DNA of 64,000 nucleotides, taken from Archivesica marissinica. Its lineage: Eukaryota > Mollusca > Bivalvia > Venerida > Vesicomyidae. Under the pieces are notes generated by a model. That model made no database searches and was not told the origin of the DNA. It worked only from the letters and a program-made list of their open reading frames with translations. The position numbers were made by a program, and so were the translations under genes. This document shows, in pieces, positions 32,968-44,268 of this stretch. Position 1 is the stretch's first letter. Every line of letters starts with the position of its first letter. The stretch spans positions 45,691,175-45,755,174 of the forward strand of contig CM026401.1 of the NCBI GenBank assembly GCA_014843695.1. Direction: 5' to 3'.

Positions 32968-33055
32968 AACTTTTACGCTTTCATCCGCGCCAACGAGAGT
33001 GATTACTATTTATATGTTGTTGAAACTTCTTTTTTATCAATAAATAGGGTAAATA
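32968..33055 (+). mobile_element. SINE family B, tail fragment
   Basis: cttttacgctttcatccgcg then ccaacgagagtgattacta and a degenerate tail with aataaata. Confidence 0.65.
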
Positions 33056-33188
33056 GAATATTAGGTTACTGTCTTATAAATTTTAAATTATTAGACTCGT
33101 CTCCGAAAAAATACAAGGGCCTTCGCCATGTGTATTTTCTCCAACTTGCCTAATAAATTAAAATTTAGAAGACAGTAACCTAATATTC
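33056..33188. repeat. Hairpin inverted repeat with ~33-bp arms
   Basis: The left arm gaatattaggttactgtctt and the right arm aagacagtaacctaatattc are reverse complements, extended by matching AT-rich sequence. Likely a tiny MITE in the intron before exon 33352-33590. Confidence 0.8.
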
Positions 33189-33351
33189 TCTATATATAAT
33201 ATACATGTGTTTTATACTTTTTGTCGTGATTGACCTAGTAACACCAGAGTTGTTGCCCTTTAATTGACTAATAACCCACAAATGTGTCCGTCCAGAGCCA
33301 TTTCGGAAGGAGTATAAATTCATCGATGTTTCATATTTTTCTTGCTTCCAG

Positions 33352-33590
33352 ACAATGCACGCACACTCCCAGTTCTGTTTGAGCGGGGACATGACTCTAC
33401 AAGCCACGCGCCATGCCATCACCACTTTAGCAAAGGAGGAAGCAGATGAGAGATTTCTCATCATTCTTAGCGACGCCAACTTTGACCGTTACGGTATTTC
33501 ACCGTCACGGTTTGGTGAGATTCTGCGAGCAGACGACAACGTGAATGCCTATGCAATATTTGTAGGATCCCTGGGTGACCAGGCAATCAG
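33352..33590 (+). CDS. VWA8: VWA8 exon 17 in window: core of VWA domain
   Basis: Acceptor gcttccag ends at 33351; donor gtaaca begins at 33591. The frame reads TMHAHSQFCLSGDMTLQ, then EEADERFLIILSDANFDRYG and VNAYAIFVGSLGDQAI, ending with two bases. The Thr of SGDMT and the Asp of ILSDAN are the expected second and third MIDAS positions, so the metal site looks intact. Confidence 0.96.
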
Positions 33591-33694
33591 GTAACACTTG
33601 TGTTTGAATAAAACATCACATGATATTACATTTTAAGTCATATTATAGTCCAGATATTTGCTATATTTCTATTTATAGGTTTGTATTGAATGAG

Positions 33695-34955
33695 GAATAT
33701 ATAGGAGGAATGCCCGCAATAGGAGTAGTGTTCAAAAATACCTGCAATAGCAGGAGTGTTCAAAAACACCTACAATAGGAGGAATGTTCAAAAATACCCG
33801 CAATAGAAGGAATGTTCAAAAATACCCACAATAGGAGGAGTGTTCAAAAATACCCGCAATAGGAGGAGTGTTCAAAAACACCCACAATAGAAGGAATGTT
33901 CAAAAATACCCAAAATAGGAGTAGTGTTCAAAAATACCCACAATAGGAGGAGTGTTTAAAAACACCCGCAATAGGAGGAGTGTTCAAAAACACCCGCAAT
34001 AGGAGGAGTGTTCAAAAACACCCAATAGGAGGAATGTTCAAAAATACCCAAAATAGGAGTAGTGTTCAAAAATACCCACAATAGGAGGAGTGTTTAAAAA
34101 CACCCGCAATAGGAGGAGGTTCAAAAACAGCAATAGGAGGAGTGTTCAAAAATACATGCAATAGGAGGAGTGTTCAAAAATACATGCAATAGGAGGAGTG
34201 TTCAAAAACACCCGCAATAGGAGGAGTGTTCAAAAATACATGCAATAGGAGGAGTGTTCAAAAATACATGCAATAGGAGGAGTGTTCAAAAATACATACA
34301 ATAGGAGGAGTGTTCAAAAATACATGCAATAGGAGGAGTGTTCAAAAATACCCACAATAGGAGGAGTGTTCAAAAATACATGCAATAGGAGGAGTGTTCA
34401 AAAATACATGCAATAGGAGAAGTGTTCAGAAACACCCACAATAGGAGGAGTGTTCAAAAATACTCGCAATAGGAGGAGTGTTCAAAAATACCCACAATAG
34501 GAGGAGTGTTCAAAAATACCCACAATAGGAGGAGTGTTCAAAAATACATGCAATAGGAGGAGTGTTCAAAAACACCCGCAATAGGAAGAGTGTTCAAAAA
34601 TACACAATAGGAGGAGTGTTCAAAAATACCCACAATAGGAGGAGTGTTCAAAAATACCCACAATAGGAGGAGTGTTCAAAAATACCCACAATAGGAGGAG
34701 TGTTCAAAAACACCCACAATAGGAGGAACGTTCAAAAACACCCGTAATAGGAGGAGTGTTCAAAAACACCCGCAATAGGAGGAGTGTTCAAAAACACCCG
34801 CAATAGGAGGAGTGTTCAAAAATACCCACAATAGGAGGAGTGTTCAAAAACACCCACAATAGGAGGAGTGTTCAAAAATACCCGCAATAGGAGGAATGTT
34901 CAAAAATACATGCAATAGGAGGAATGTTCAAAAACACCCACAATAGGAGGCTGTT
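33695..34955 (+). repeat. 28-bp minisatellite, ~44 copies
   Basis: The unit is aataggaggagtgttcaaaa plus atacccac or acacccgc or atacatgc. It lies in the last intron and matches no splice site. Confidence 0.94.
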
Positions 34956-35277
34956 AGAAGGATGCTTAAGAATTTCAAAGTCCACTTTCTTGATGGTGTT
35001 TTGAGTTGCGGGTTCTTGATAAGCCTCCTGTCCTTGCATGCTTCCTTCACAATGCACAAACATTTACATAAAATCTGTAACATTTTGACAACACAAAACT
35101 TTGTTTCCTCTCTAAATCATAATTATGGATACCATTTATTCTAAAACACATTTAAAAAAAACATTTTAATTTTAATTTCTTAGCACTCTTATATTGAGGC
35201 CATAATCTGGTGGTAAAAAACTCGTCTTATAGGCGAGAATGGACGGTACTTCGTATCACTACATGTGTTATATTATG
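34956..35277. other. Last intron, unique part
   Basis: AT-rich sequence between the 28-bp array and a reverse SINE C; no gene or repeat recognised. Confidence 0.45.
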
Positions 35278-35534
35278 TTATATATCGGGTTTCACGCATG
35301 CACCAGCACCATTTCGGGCTATATCGCCGGCAGGCAGTTTACATAACAACACCTTTCCTGGGCAGGCTCCAGCGGATAACCAGTACTTGGGTGCACCAAC
35401 CTCCGTAAGAAACTGCCAACATTTTCATATAAATGAGACACGGCCTGAGCGTGGCTCGAGCCCGTGACCATCAGTGATGATAGGTTACAGTGGTATGCAA
35501 GTCAGCGGCCTTAACCACTCGACCACGGAGGCGG
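35278..35534 (-). mobile_element. SINE family C, full length, reverse
   Basis: Antisense body tatcgggtttcacgcatgc, gctatatcgccggcaggcag, antisense B box gctcgagcccg and head ccactcgaccacggaggcgg at its right end. It lies 100 bp upstream of the terminal VWA8 exon. Confidence 0.87.
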
Positions 35535-35636
35535 GCTCACTACATGCGACTTTGCTATTCCACTGATTAAATACTGCTTGGGGAGACATATTTGTTTCAA
35601 TAAAAAACAATTTCAATGTGTATTTTTTTCTTCCAG

Positions 35637-35742
35637 ATTACACAAACAGCTCCCGATGGGCCATGCGTTTATATGTCTGGATACTAAAAACTTACCACAA
35701 ATTTTACAACAGATATTCACCTCGACCATGCTCTCCAAGTGA
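35637..35742 (+). CDS. VWA8: VWA8 terminal coding exon and stop
   Basis: Acceptor tcttccag ends at 35636. The first base completes Arg, then RLHKQLPMGHAFICLDTKNL and PQILQQIFTSTMLSK precede TGA at 35740-35742. The QILQQIFTSTMLS ending matches the very C-terminus of VWA8. Downstream sequence (3' UTR) runs straight into a 56-bp tandem repeat. Confidence 0.95.
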
Positions 35743-35770
35743 TTACGGGAGAAAATATCGAGGAACACAT

Positions 35771-36027
35771 CAACGTACTTCGTGGAACACGACGGAAAAC
35801 TCAAAAGACATCGATTTTTGACTCATTAAAGTACTTCGTGGAACACAACGGAAAACTCAAAAGACATCGATTTTTGACTCATCAACGTACTTCGTGGAAC
35901 GGAACACCACGGAAAACTCAAAAGTCATTTATTCTTGACACATCAAACTGCTTCACGGAACACCACGGAAAACTCAAAAGACGTCGATTCTTGACACATC
36001 AAAGTCCTTCACGTAACAACACGGAAA
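35771..36027 (+). repeat. 56-bp tandem repeat in the presumed VWA8 3' UTR
   Basis: About four and a half copies of acttcgtggaacacaacgga, aaactcaaaagacatcgatt and tttgactcatca, starting about 30 bp after the stop codon. Confidence 0.88.
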
Positions 36028-36343
36028 TGATTGATTCTTGGCCGAGAGATATATATAGTGTAATTTGTATGTCGTCAATTCTGAACAAATATAGCGGAAA
36101 TCATTTCCAAGTGAGTCCGATCCAACTGATTCATGGAGAAAATATAACGACTTCCTTCAAAGTAATTTGTTGCAAAACAACACCGACGAAGTATATGCGT
36201 CAAATTTTCCGGTTCCTTCAGTATACTTGTGCAGTATTTAGCACTCAAAGTGCCAGTTTGTCGCCGACCTGCGATTTTCATTCGTGAAACTTACCTGATC
36301 AAAGTTGTACTACCATGTACCATGCATACAACCGATAAAGATA

Positions 36344-36490
36344 GTTGGTACGGTGGTCGCCAGATCGGACAGGTGGGTTTTCTCCGGGTACTCCGGTTCC
36401 CTCCCACATTTACGCTTTCATCGGCGCCAACGAGAGTGATTAATATAAGTTGTTAAAACTTGCTTCAAATAATAAAGTTTAAAAAAAAAA
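36344..36490 (+). mobile_element. SINE family B, head missing, with A-tail
   Basis: Starts at ggtacggtggtcgccagatc, continues to cgagagtgattaatataagt and aataaagtttaaaaaaaaaa. The polyA run at 36480 marks its 3' end. Confidence 0.82.
36471..36476 (+). promoter_or_regulatory. Candidate polyadenylation signal AATAAA (SINE-derived)
   Basis: The first AATAAA I find after the VWA8 stop, about 730 bp downstream, inside SINE B. Another AATAAA is at 36760-36765. Which one is used cannot be told from sequence. Confidence 0.3.
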
Positions 36491-37082
36491 GATAGTTGAA
36501 GGTGTCTACCGTAATAGTAATTACAATGTGTTCACTACAGGTACACATTAATCGGTAATCACCAATTAACCAATAATTGTATTAACAGCTCATCATAATA
36601 ATTAATATTTAATTAGTTTGTTTCTTTTGATTCAAGTTAACATATTACTGCATAAGCAAACTTTAACTTGTCAATAATGCGTGAATATGCTGCGTAGATA
36701 ACTCCCTGTTTTACCATGTCCACTCATTCCAAATGTGCAATGTCTCTTGCAGATAGATAAATAAAGCGCTATAACCCAATATATATATATGGACCTGATA
36801 ACCAACCGGGGGGAGAGATAGTTAGCTTGGCACTATGCTCTGGAGCTGCACCGTTATTACAATGATCGGCGATATTTTATCACAGTTCCGTATATATAAA
36901 TGTTATTTACATGTACGCACTATATGATGCATTTATTAAATATTAAATACGATATTACGGTGTGTTTTTTATCAAGTGTGCCCTTGTCACGGTTATAACA
37001 GACAATAACAGTTTGGAAAATGATTCATTATGGGACAAATGTTGACAGGTAAGGCTTGCAATCTCCGAGAAACATTATATAG
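36491..37082. other. Intergenic or 3' flank, nothing recognised
   Basis: Mostly AT-rich unique sequence with a second AATAAA at 36760; no open reading frame or repeat I can name. Confidence 0.45.
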
Positions 37083-37325
37083 GGTAAGGGGTTATGTGGC
37101 TATATAAACTTTACGTGGCTATAAATTCTGTTTATGTGGCTAGAAAAACTTTACGTGGCTATAAATTCCATTTATGTGGCTATAAAAACTTTACGTGGCT
37201 ATAAATTCTGTTTATGTGGCTAGAAAAACTTTACGTAGCTATAAATTCTGTTTATGTGGCTAGAAAAACTTTACGTGGCTATAAATTCTGTTTATGTGGC
37301 TATAAATTCCATTTATGTGGCTATA
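37083..37325 (+). repeat. ~40-bp tandem repeat
   Basis: Alternating units tttatgtggctataaattc and aaaactttacgtggctata, about six copies with internal reshuffling. Confidence 0.85.
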
Positions 37326-37465
37326 GAGAACAATGTTTGGTACGTCTGTTCTGCAGCCATATCCAATACATTAATCAAGTTTCAAATGTATTGGCATAAT
37401 CGGCAACTATATTGCCTTTGGCCATTTACAATGATATAAATATGGCAAAGACATCACAAGACATG

Positions 37466-37999
37466 TTACAGATATACATATTCTTTATTTATTTCATTCT
37501 CATCATTGTACAATACATAAAATATACACAACAAATTATCGTGGCAAAGTACAACACCATTCATTATAAAAGATGATATATTTATACATGTATAAACAAA
37601 TACAATACATTTAAGAAACAGTAGTAATTGACAGAGTATTACTACGTAATGACATAGCTTCTGTGATGTACTTACAAACATTTATCAAATATTTTATTTT
37701 TGCATGACATGCTATGTAGCCCAAATATTTCAATCTTATATCTCTGTATTTTTCTCAACATAATATAAAATGGTATTCTGATTCAATTACATTTTGATTG
37801 CATAATTTACATAATCTATCTTATCAATACCATTAAATCTTCCAAATTCAATTTCTAATTTATGGGATGTTAATCTTAAGCATGTGAAACATTGACGTAA
37901 ACTATTACTAGAAATTTCATCAATATAATCTTCATAACAGACTGTCAGCTTAAATTTACAATAATAATAAACAGATATGATACAATTTGAATAACGCAT
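37466..37999 (-). pseudogene. LINE (non-LTR retrotransposon) 3' end, degenerate
   Basis: On the minus strand from 37999 the frame reads FTCLRLTSHKLEIEFGR, then after a break ESEYHFILC and KYRDIRLKYLG, ending NTLSITTVS and a stop at about 37605. The SHKLEIEFGR and EYHF..C..Y..IR..YL patterns are typical of the C-terminus of LINE reverse transcriptase ORFs. It has stops and shifts and a short 3' UTR with tandem aataaa. A second copy with the same ending lies at 57230-57511. Confidence 0.68.
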
Positions 38000-38037
38000 T
38001 GTGGAGGCTTCATGCCCTTTGAGTTTTGTTTCAATTT

Positions 38038-38327
38038 GTGTGTTTTACGTTTATTTATCGTCGCTACTGGTTGCCCAATTGAGCGACGCCTCCTAAAGAT
38101 ATTAGTCAGTTTAGATTTTTGCAGGATAGTGCAATGATACAGACAGAAACCCATTCCAGAGTCTCCTCTGGTTGTTTTACGTGCACGGTGTACACCACCG
38201 ACACGAGACCTCGGTTTAAAGTCCCATTTGAAAGACTTAATTTTATTAGGGTCAGACGGGGGATCGAACCTGCGATCCCTGGATTACCAGTCCAATCGTG
38301 TTACCACTGGATTACAGATCCGTCTGT
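38038..38327 (-). mobile_element. SINE family A, full length, reverse
   Basis: Antisense tail tgttttacgtttatttatcg to antisense B box gatcgaacctgcg and head ccactggattacagatccg. Confidence 0.88.
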
Positions 38328-38917
38328 TTTGTTTCAATGAGAAACATTAGTCAGTTACTGCCCCTGAATACTTAAAGTATATTGGTCCTCTTAATTGGTT
38401 TCCTCTGTTCTTATCGTTGTTTCCTTTGCACCACATGTTTTCCATTTTTATCCATATTCTCGTCTTATAATTATGATATTATTTTATCTTGACATTATTG
38501 TAAAAATTGGTTCAATTAATTAAGATGATTTTGATAAAATTACATTTATCCTAACGCAACATCTGGTTAGACGACAACAGTAAAAACAAAGGATTCCAAC
38601 TAAATTGACCAATATACATTTAGGGATAAATCTGACTTTATCCATCAAGGGAGGTAATAAAAAAACCAGTAATATGTCTGAACTACAGGAATTGTCTCCC
38701 TTTGAATATTCAAATGTTACGTCTCTGCATCCACTTTAATAGACACTTTCAATAAAATGTGTTAAAGTGTTTGTCATATGGTTTTATTGAAGGTATGGCA
38801 AAAAGCCAAAAAATACATATTTTACCTACCGGTATACCGTACACATTCTTCCGACTTTTTCAAGCACTTAGCTTTCAATCAGACTGTTTTGCAGTCTACA
38901 AACTCAACAGTGATAGT
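38328..38917. other. Unique AT-rich sequence, nothing recognised
   Basis: No ORF, SINE or repeat that I can support in this stretch. Confidence 0.45.
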
Positions 38918-39136
38918 CGGTTGTCCAATTATCGCAGTGGTTAGTGCAATCGCTTCTCACCAATGCAACCCGGGTTCGATCCTCGGACCAGGAAGTATGT
39001 GAGATGGTACGGTAGTCGCCAGATCGGACAAGTGGGTTTTTTCCGCGTACATGACCACATATACGCTTTCATCCGCGCCAACAAGAGTGATTAATATAAG
39101 TTGTTAGAATCGTTGTAAAATAAATAAAGTTTAAAC
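38918..39136 (+). mobile_element. SINE family B
   Basis: Head gttgtccaattatcgcagtg, B box gggttcgatcctc, body gccagatcggacaagtggg, tail gagtgattaatataagttg and aataaagtttaaa. Confidence 0.87.
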
Positions 39137-39343
39137 TCAAGTGAAAGTAGGATTTCATAGAACGGCCATCCATGATCCTGAATTGACGTTTGTTTAATAT
39201 TGGACACGTGATTCTGGAGATCTAACACATCAAAACGACACTTCAGCGGTGAAATATTCAAAAATGTGTACAGACTAATTTCCTATTATATGGTATATTA
39301 TTTTCCAAATACACGTATTTGCCTCATAATCTGAGTATTTCAA
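39137..39343 (+). mobile_element. Diverged fragment of the 41134-41653 MITE family
   Basis: gtgaaagtaggatttcatag and ccatgatcctgaattgacg match the MITE interior near 41280-41330. The part with acgacacttcagcggtgaaa then ttcctattatatggtat matches the 42431 element end. The pieces are in a rearranged order. Confidence 0.6.
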
Positions 39344-39721
39344 CGACTGTGCTTTCAAATTAAAGTAATAATACTGTCGGAATAGTCCACTACTGTATGG
39401 GTAAGGCAATATACGATAGCTTACAGGTAATGTGACGTATTGTTTAATGCTAACAACCTGACTTACCCGAATTTGGAGGGTTTTGCTGGACAAGAGTACT
39501 GGCATAGGTAAGTTATTATATACCACTTGTTACAACAGCATTAGTCCAACTAGCCTGGATTCCAGTCTGTCGAGTTTTCACTTTTTAACTTCTAGCCAAA
39601 TGACAGAAACTCAATACGGCCCAATTAATAGTCTCGGTGTTAAAATATATTTATTTGACTGACTAGGCAAAATATATCGACGACTCTTCCCAGGCTATGG
39701 TCCAACACGTGAACGTTATTA

Positions 39722-40129
39722 TCGTGTGTGTGTTTTACGTTTATTTTACGTATATTATTAGCAGTCTTTTAGATAGGACTATAAACCGAGGTATCATGTA
39801 TCGGTGCTATACGCCGGGCATGTACACGTACCAGACATGCTTCTGGAATTGGGCCGTCTTCTATATCTTGCAAGTGTGTGTGTTTTACGTTTATTTATCG
39901 TCGCTACCGGTTGCCCATATGAGCAACGCCTCCTGAAGAGATTAGTCATTTTAGATGTATGTAGGATAGTACAATGATACAGACAGAGACCCATTCTAAA
40001 ATCTCCTCTGGTTCTTTTACGTGCACGGTGTAAAGCACCGACACGAGACCTCGGTTTAACGTCCCATCTGAAAGACTGTTAATTTTATTATGGTCAGATG
40101 GGGGATTGAACCTGCGATCCCTGGATTAC
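39722..40129 (-). mobile_element. SINE family A, reverse, partial plus a second diverged fragment
   Basis: 39874-40129 is an antisense family A copy lacking the outer head. 39722-39838 is a shorter diverged piece with the same tail and the ctataaaccgaggtatcat motif. Two insertions or a duplication are possible. Confidence 0.78.
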
Positions 40130-41133
40130 GTATAAATGTGAATCTTTCATTACCCTATATGAAGTAAACAAGCGTGGCACTGCTCGTCTCATCAAAGTTA
40201 AAATTATAAATACTTGATTTGATAATATTGTATATACATGTATGTAACCATTACAAATACATAATTAGCAAATGGGTTGGGCCACACGTTCTAACAACAT
40301 TAGTGATTGGCCCTCCCCATAGAATTGATGTGAACACTACATAATTTAAATGGCTTAATTTAATATTAGGAAAGAGGTAACCATATAAGCAAGTTGCTAT
40401 CTCCTCAATCCTACATGTATGTACATATTATGCATACTAGACTATGTATATTCAAAGAAATAAATATTGTTTAAACTAAATGGCTTAATTAAAGCTAAAC
40501 ATGTATATAACGCAGTTTACAATATGTAATATATATAGTATTAGTCTAAGAAATGTACTATAGTCTGCAAAATCCACTGTCCAGTTTCCCCCAAGAAGTG
40601 CACCCCAGGACCAAGACTTACGCAAAAGAAGAAAACGAAACGGATTGGATATAAATACATATATCCACATACATACAATAAGGCACTGAAGACCCTAGCC
40701 TGCAGATTGTTTTCTTTAAGAACCAAACAATGCAATAAAACATGTAGGAGTGACAACCCAACTTGAGGTCACATACATTCTGCACAACATAAAAAGGGTT
40801 TCTAGTATTTTTGAAAAATTGATTGTATCTATAGTAACTTGTTTGCCCTCCATACAATATTTAATTTTATAAAAAGAAGCGTGGTTCCAGTGTTATTTGT
40901 GTTGTCTATTTCTAGTATTTGTTCCGGGTCAATATCTAGCACATTTTAAAAGCCATAGCCCCTTAAGCCTATGTTGTATGATATGATTATTTGTTTTTCT
41001 ATAATTTTCTAGTTCAGATAGTCAACCTGTTACCATTTCTTTATTTGCAGTTCCAATATCAAAATTATTCCATTGCATCTTATGCTTTAGCGAGCTTTAT
41101 TTGTCAATGTTTTAAGATGAATAGTGTTGGTGT
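40130..41133. other. About 1 kb without a recognised gene
   Basis: AT-rich. 40264-40320 contains gcaaatgggttgggccacac, also seen near 5877 and 42110, so probably part of a dispersed repeat. 40390-40480 resembles a retroelement 3' end with aataaatattgtttaaac. Confidence 0.4.
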
Positions 41134-41653
41134 ATTTCCCGACATTACATTGCAAAAAGCCAAAATAAAATGCATTTGTTAACGTATACATGCATTGCTA
41201 CTACAAATTCTTCTGAATACATTTCAACACTTAACATTGAATCAATAAACAGTGATTTTGTGGTCAACAAACTTTCAAAAGTGAAAGTAGGATATCATAT
41301 AACTGTCATCCATGCTACTGAATTGATGTGTGTTTGTTATTGGAGTCAATGCGCGTGATACTGTCGTCTAGAGATAATTCAACTAATATTAATCTACAAA
41401 TAAACATGCATAGGCACACATGTGAGATATAGCGGTAAATCTGTACCATAACTCGAGTTATTCAAGATATACGCGTTGTATTCCGCATAAATGTCGACAC
41501 TATTTACATTATTGTGTTATGTGAACAAACCGCGTATACGACGTTTGTTTATTAGTTGAAATACTCAGTTTTGAGGCAAATATTTGGAAACAATATAGGA
41601 ATAGGAAGTTACATTCTGTAGAAATTTGCGTTTTCACTGATGTAGTGTCGCTT
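41134..41653 (-). mobile_element. ~520-bp MITE related to the large element 42431-50166
   Basis: The left end (gacattacattgcaaaaagc) and right end (ttttcactgatgtagtgtcg, ctt, then TA) carry related terminal inverted repeats. Its left ~320 bp is the approximate reverse complement of 49860-50166, and its right ~150 bp that of 42431-42600. It looks like a deletion derivative of the larger element in opposite orientation. It holds one copy of the satellite unit (41446-41500, antisense). Confidence 0.7.
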
Positions 41654-41675
41654 TAATAAGCCAATAACCATTGTT

Positions 41676-41929
41676 ATGTTATATTTCGGGTTTTACGCCT
41701 GCATCAGCACCATTTTGGGCTATATCGCCGGCGGGCAGTTTTCCTAACAACACCTTTCCTGGGCAAGCTCCAGCGGTTAACCAGTACTTGGGTGCACCAA
41801 CCTCCGTAAGAAACTGCCAACTTGTTCATATAAATGAGACACGGTCTGAGCGGGGCTCGAACCCGTGACCATCAGTGATGATAGGTTACAGTGGTATACA
41901 AGTCAGCGACCTTGACCACGGAGGCGGAC
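41676..41929 (-). mobile_element. SINE family C, full length, reverse
   Basis: Antisense body atttcgggttttacgcctgc to B box gctcgaacccgtgaccatc and head cttgaccacggaggcggac. Confidence 0.87.
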
Positions 41930-41990
41930 CCCCAATAACCATACATACTCGAGTTTCCATTTCCAAGCATTGTATTTGAGAAGTCAAGTC

Positions 41991-42350
41991 CGCCTCCGTG
42001 GTCGAGTTGTAAGGTCGCTGGCTTGTTTAGATTAATAATATGTTATTGCAAATCAATAGTATATATGTCATGCACAAAAAGATGCAATACATTATAATAT
42101 GACAATGGAAATGGTTTGGGCCACACGTTTTAACAACATTATATCGCACCAGTATATCGCTGTAACCTATCATCACCGATGGTCACGGGTTCGAGCCCCG
42201 CTCAGACAGTGTCTATTTATGTGAAAAAGTTGGCAGTTTCTTATGGAGGTTGATGCACCAAGTATTGGTTAACCGATGGAGCATGCCCAGGAAAAGGTTG
42301 TTAGGTCAACTGTCCGTCGCTCATATTGACAACCGGTAGTGATGATAAAT
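41991..42350 (+). mobile_element. SINE family C copy split by ~115-bp insertion, joined to SINE A tail
   Basis: Head gtccgcctccgtggtcgag at 41991, interrupted at about 42028 by AT-rich sequence that includes tttgggccacacgttttaac. SINE C then resumes at about 42150 (ctgtaacctatcatcaccg, B box cgggttcgagcccc) to 42308. From 42309 the sequence is the SINE A tail (cgctcatattgacaaccgg). Confidence 0.68.
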
Positions 42351-42723
42351 AAACTTTAAAAAAAGAAAGACAATAGTCAATTTAATACAACAGATGACTG
42401 TGACGCTGTTTATTTCATTATTTAGATTTAAAGCGACACTACATCAGTGAAAACACATATTTCTACAGAATGTATTTTCCTATTATATGGTATAATTTTT
42501 TTCCAAATATTTGCCTCAAATACCGAGTATTTCAACTAATAAACAAACGTCGTATACGCGGTTTGTTGACATAACAAAATAATGTAAACATGCATGCGTA
42601 ATATTATATGACCAGATTGAACTGATAAAAAATAATCTTCGGCAAGTTTCTTCGAGCGTTTCCGTATATTTTTTCAACAAAATAATCTTATAAATAATTA
42701 AATATCGATACCAGATTATCAAA

Positions 42724-42796
42724 TGGCCCGTGATATAGTGGAAAGTGATATGAACTTGTAAATCTGACATCGCTGGTTCGAATCTAGCATACGCAT
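42724..42796 (+). other. tRNA-like sequence (SINE head or relic)
   Basis: ggcccgtgatatagtggaaa with gctggttcgaatctagc has A- and B-box-like spacing, but the acceptor stem does not pair well. A similar antisense tRNA-like sequence lies at 44088-44160, on the other side of the transposase. Confidence 0.4.
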
Positions 42797-43085
42797 AATA
42801 ATTTTTATTCGTATTTCATAATTGTTCACATTTGCTTTTTATTTGTTTTTATTTCTTTTGTCGTTTCCTGTATTTCTTTTAATTTAATTGCTTTATATTT
42901 TCATATTTTTATTCATTCTTTTTTATGTATATTTTTAACTTTTTGATTTCATTTCTACTGACAAAATTCAACATTTCAACATTGCAAACATAACATCGTA
43001 AACATGGACTTCATTCCACTTCACTAGCCGTGTCGGTTGAGCTGTCAGTACCAAACTCGCTGGCCGTGTATGTGCATATAACACT

Positions 43086-43974
43086 TTACCAATAGATTAC
43101 CTTGATGTCCTCTTTCTTGGTAGAAGATGTTGGACACTTGTCCGCCTTCATCGAATGATAACTGGCGTTGTCCATGACAATCGCAGACTTCTCTCCAAGA
43201 TTAGGCAAGAGCTGTTCCCGAATCCACTTGATGAACTGTGGGCCGTCCATCTCATTGTGGTAGTCACCGGTCGAGCAAGATGCCTTGTAAACACGTTTGG
43301 TACCTTGCACGAACCTGGTTCGACTCCCGCAGCGTGCACGACGATCAATCGCTTCCCACGATACGGCGGACACGCACCTTTCATGTCAGGCCCCTGCCAG
43401 CACTTCCTCTGTGCATAGCCACTGTCCAACCATGTATTGTCTATATACACCAGTCTAAATCCTTGCTCCTCCAGTTCCTGCTTCCTTTCATAAAACTTAA
43501 GCCGTGCTGTTAGTATAGCTGACTTCTCCATAAGCATCTTCCTGTTGTCGCTGGTTCTTCTCCATCCAACCAAATCCCAATTCCTTTAATGTCTTTCTAA
43601 GTGTCTCTCTGCTTCCAGGATAATGAATTTCCTCTCTAAGAACTCCGTGTAACTTTTTCAGAGTTGGCAGCACACGCGTGTAGAACTCCCGGACTTTACT
43701 CCTGATCAAAGACATCCATAGGCTTGTAGGCTCCCCGTTTCCTTCTAACAGGTGAAAGAAGTGTTCCTGTCTCCCGGAGTTCTTTCAATATCCTACAAAT
43801 AGTATCCTGGCTGGTGCCAGTAGCTTCTACAGTCGTTGATATACATACTGTCTTTGTATATGCTTCTTTGTCTTTAAAATAATTAAAAACTTTCAAAACT
43901 TTAGCTTTGTCAGTAGAACGAAGTTGTTTTCTACTCGGCATCCTAAAGGTGTACTGACTATGTTCAATGTACAT
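43086..43974 (-). pseudogene. DDE transposase (IS630/Tc1-mariner superfamily), frameshifted and truncated
   Basis: Reading 43974 to 43086, pieces in different frames give an N-terminal helix-turn-helix-like segment (VEATGTSQDTICRILKE), a middle segment with HGVLREEI and LRKTLKELGFGW, then VYIDNTWLDSG with the first catalytic Asp. Next comes GDYHNEMDGPQFIKW, followed by SAIVMDNASYHS with the second Asp. The third catalytic residue is missing: the frame stops just after KKEDIKVIYW. At least three frameshifts show it is dead. The family call rests on the YID.TW and VMDNASYH motifs. Confidence 0.82.
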
Positions 43975-44087
43975 GTAATTTAGAAAGAATGTTACTGAAA
44001 CTACACATCGTGCTGCACGTGATTTTTGTGCGCATATTTAATTACATATTTTATTGAAGAAAAATAAAAAAAATAAAGTAGCATTCA

Positions 44088-44160
44088 CCGGGCTCGAATC
44101 CGTAACCTGTAACTTCCAAGATCACGGACGTATCCACTACACTACTAGTCGAGAAGGTAA
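44088..44160 (-). other. tRNA-like sequence, antisense
   Basis: Antisense B-box gggctcgaatccg and A-box-like tccactacactactag. It mirrors 42724-42796 across the transposase. Function unknown; SINE head or relic. Confidence 0.38.
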
Positions 44161-44268
44161 GGCCTGTGTTTCTAAAGTGTTATATTCACATTCAATGAGA
44201 TCGGTTTGATTCGGAAATCGACGGAAAGAATACGGAAACAAACAGCATATGCAAATACATCAGTTCAA

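Larger units (their letters stand above)
610..35742 (+). other. VWA8: VWA8 gene, 3' part: 18 coding exons
   Basis: Eighteen exons join with fully consistent phases into about 821 codons plus stop. The product closely resembles the C-terminal part of VWA8 (KIAA0564), known in vertebrates as a mitochondrial AAA+ ATPase with a C-terminal VWA domain. Recognition rests on blocks such as HVGGNTWAGGTG, GGPYRLDAGH, LRLLVDVSGSMYRFNG, DIVGHSGE, MHAHSQFCLSGD and LPQILQQIFTSTMLS. The MIDAS metal site is visible as DVSGS (exon 15), a Thr in SGDMT and the Asp of ILSDAN (exon 17). Human VWA8 is about 1900 residues, so the AAA+ modules and mitochondrial presequence lie upstream of the window. Exons take up about 2.5 kb of 35 kb; the introns are mostly minisatellites and SINEs. 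The family assignment is recognition from memory, not a search. Confidence 0.93.

Noticed and set aside
35739..36287. 182-codon ORF after the VWA8 stop
   Set aside because: Starts in a different frame within the terminal exon and mostly translates the 56-bp repeat. No recognisable protein similarity.
41671..41868. Conserved short protein (FTPASAPFWAISPAGS type), also at 9971, 12507 and 35210
   Set aside because: Repeated because it is the antisense body of SINE C, not a gene family.
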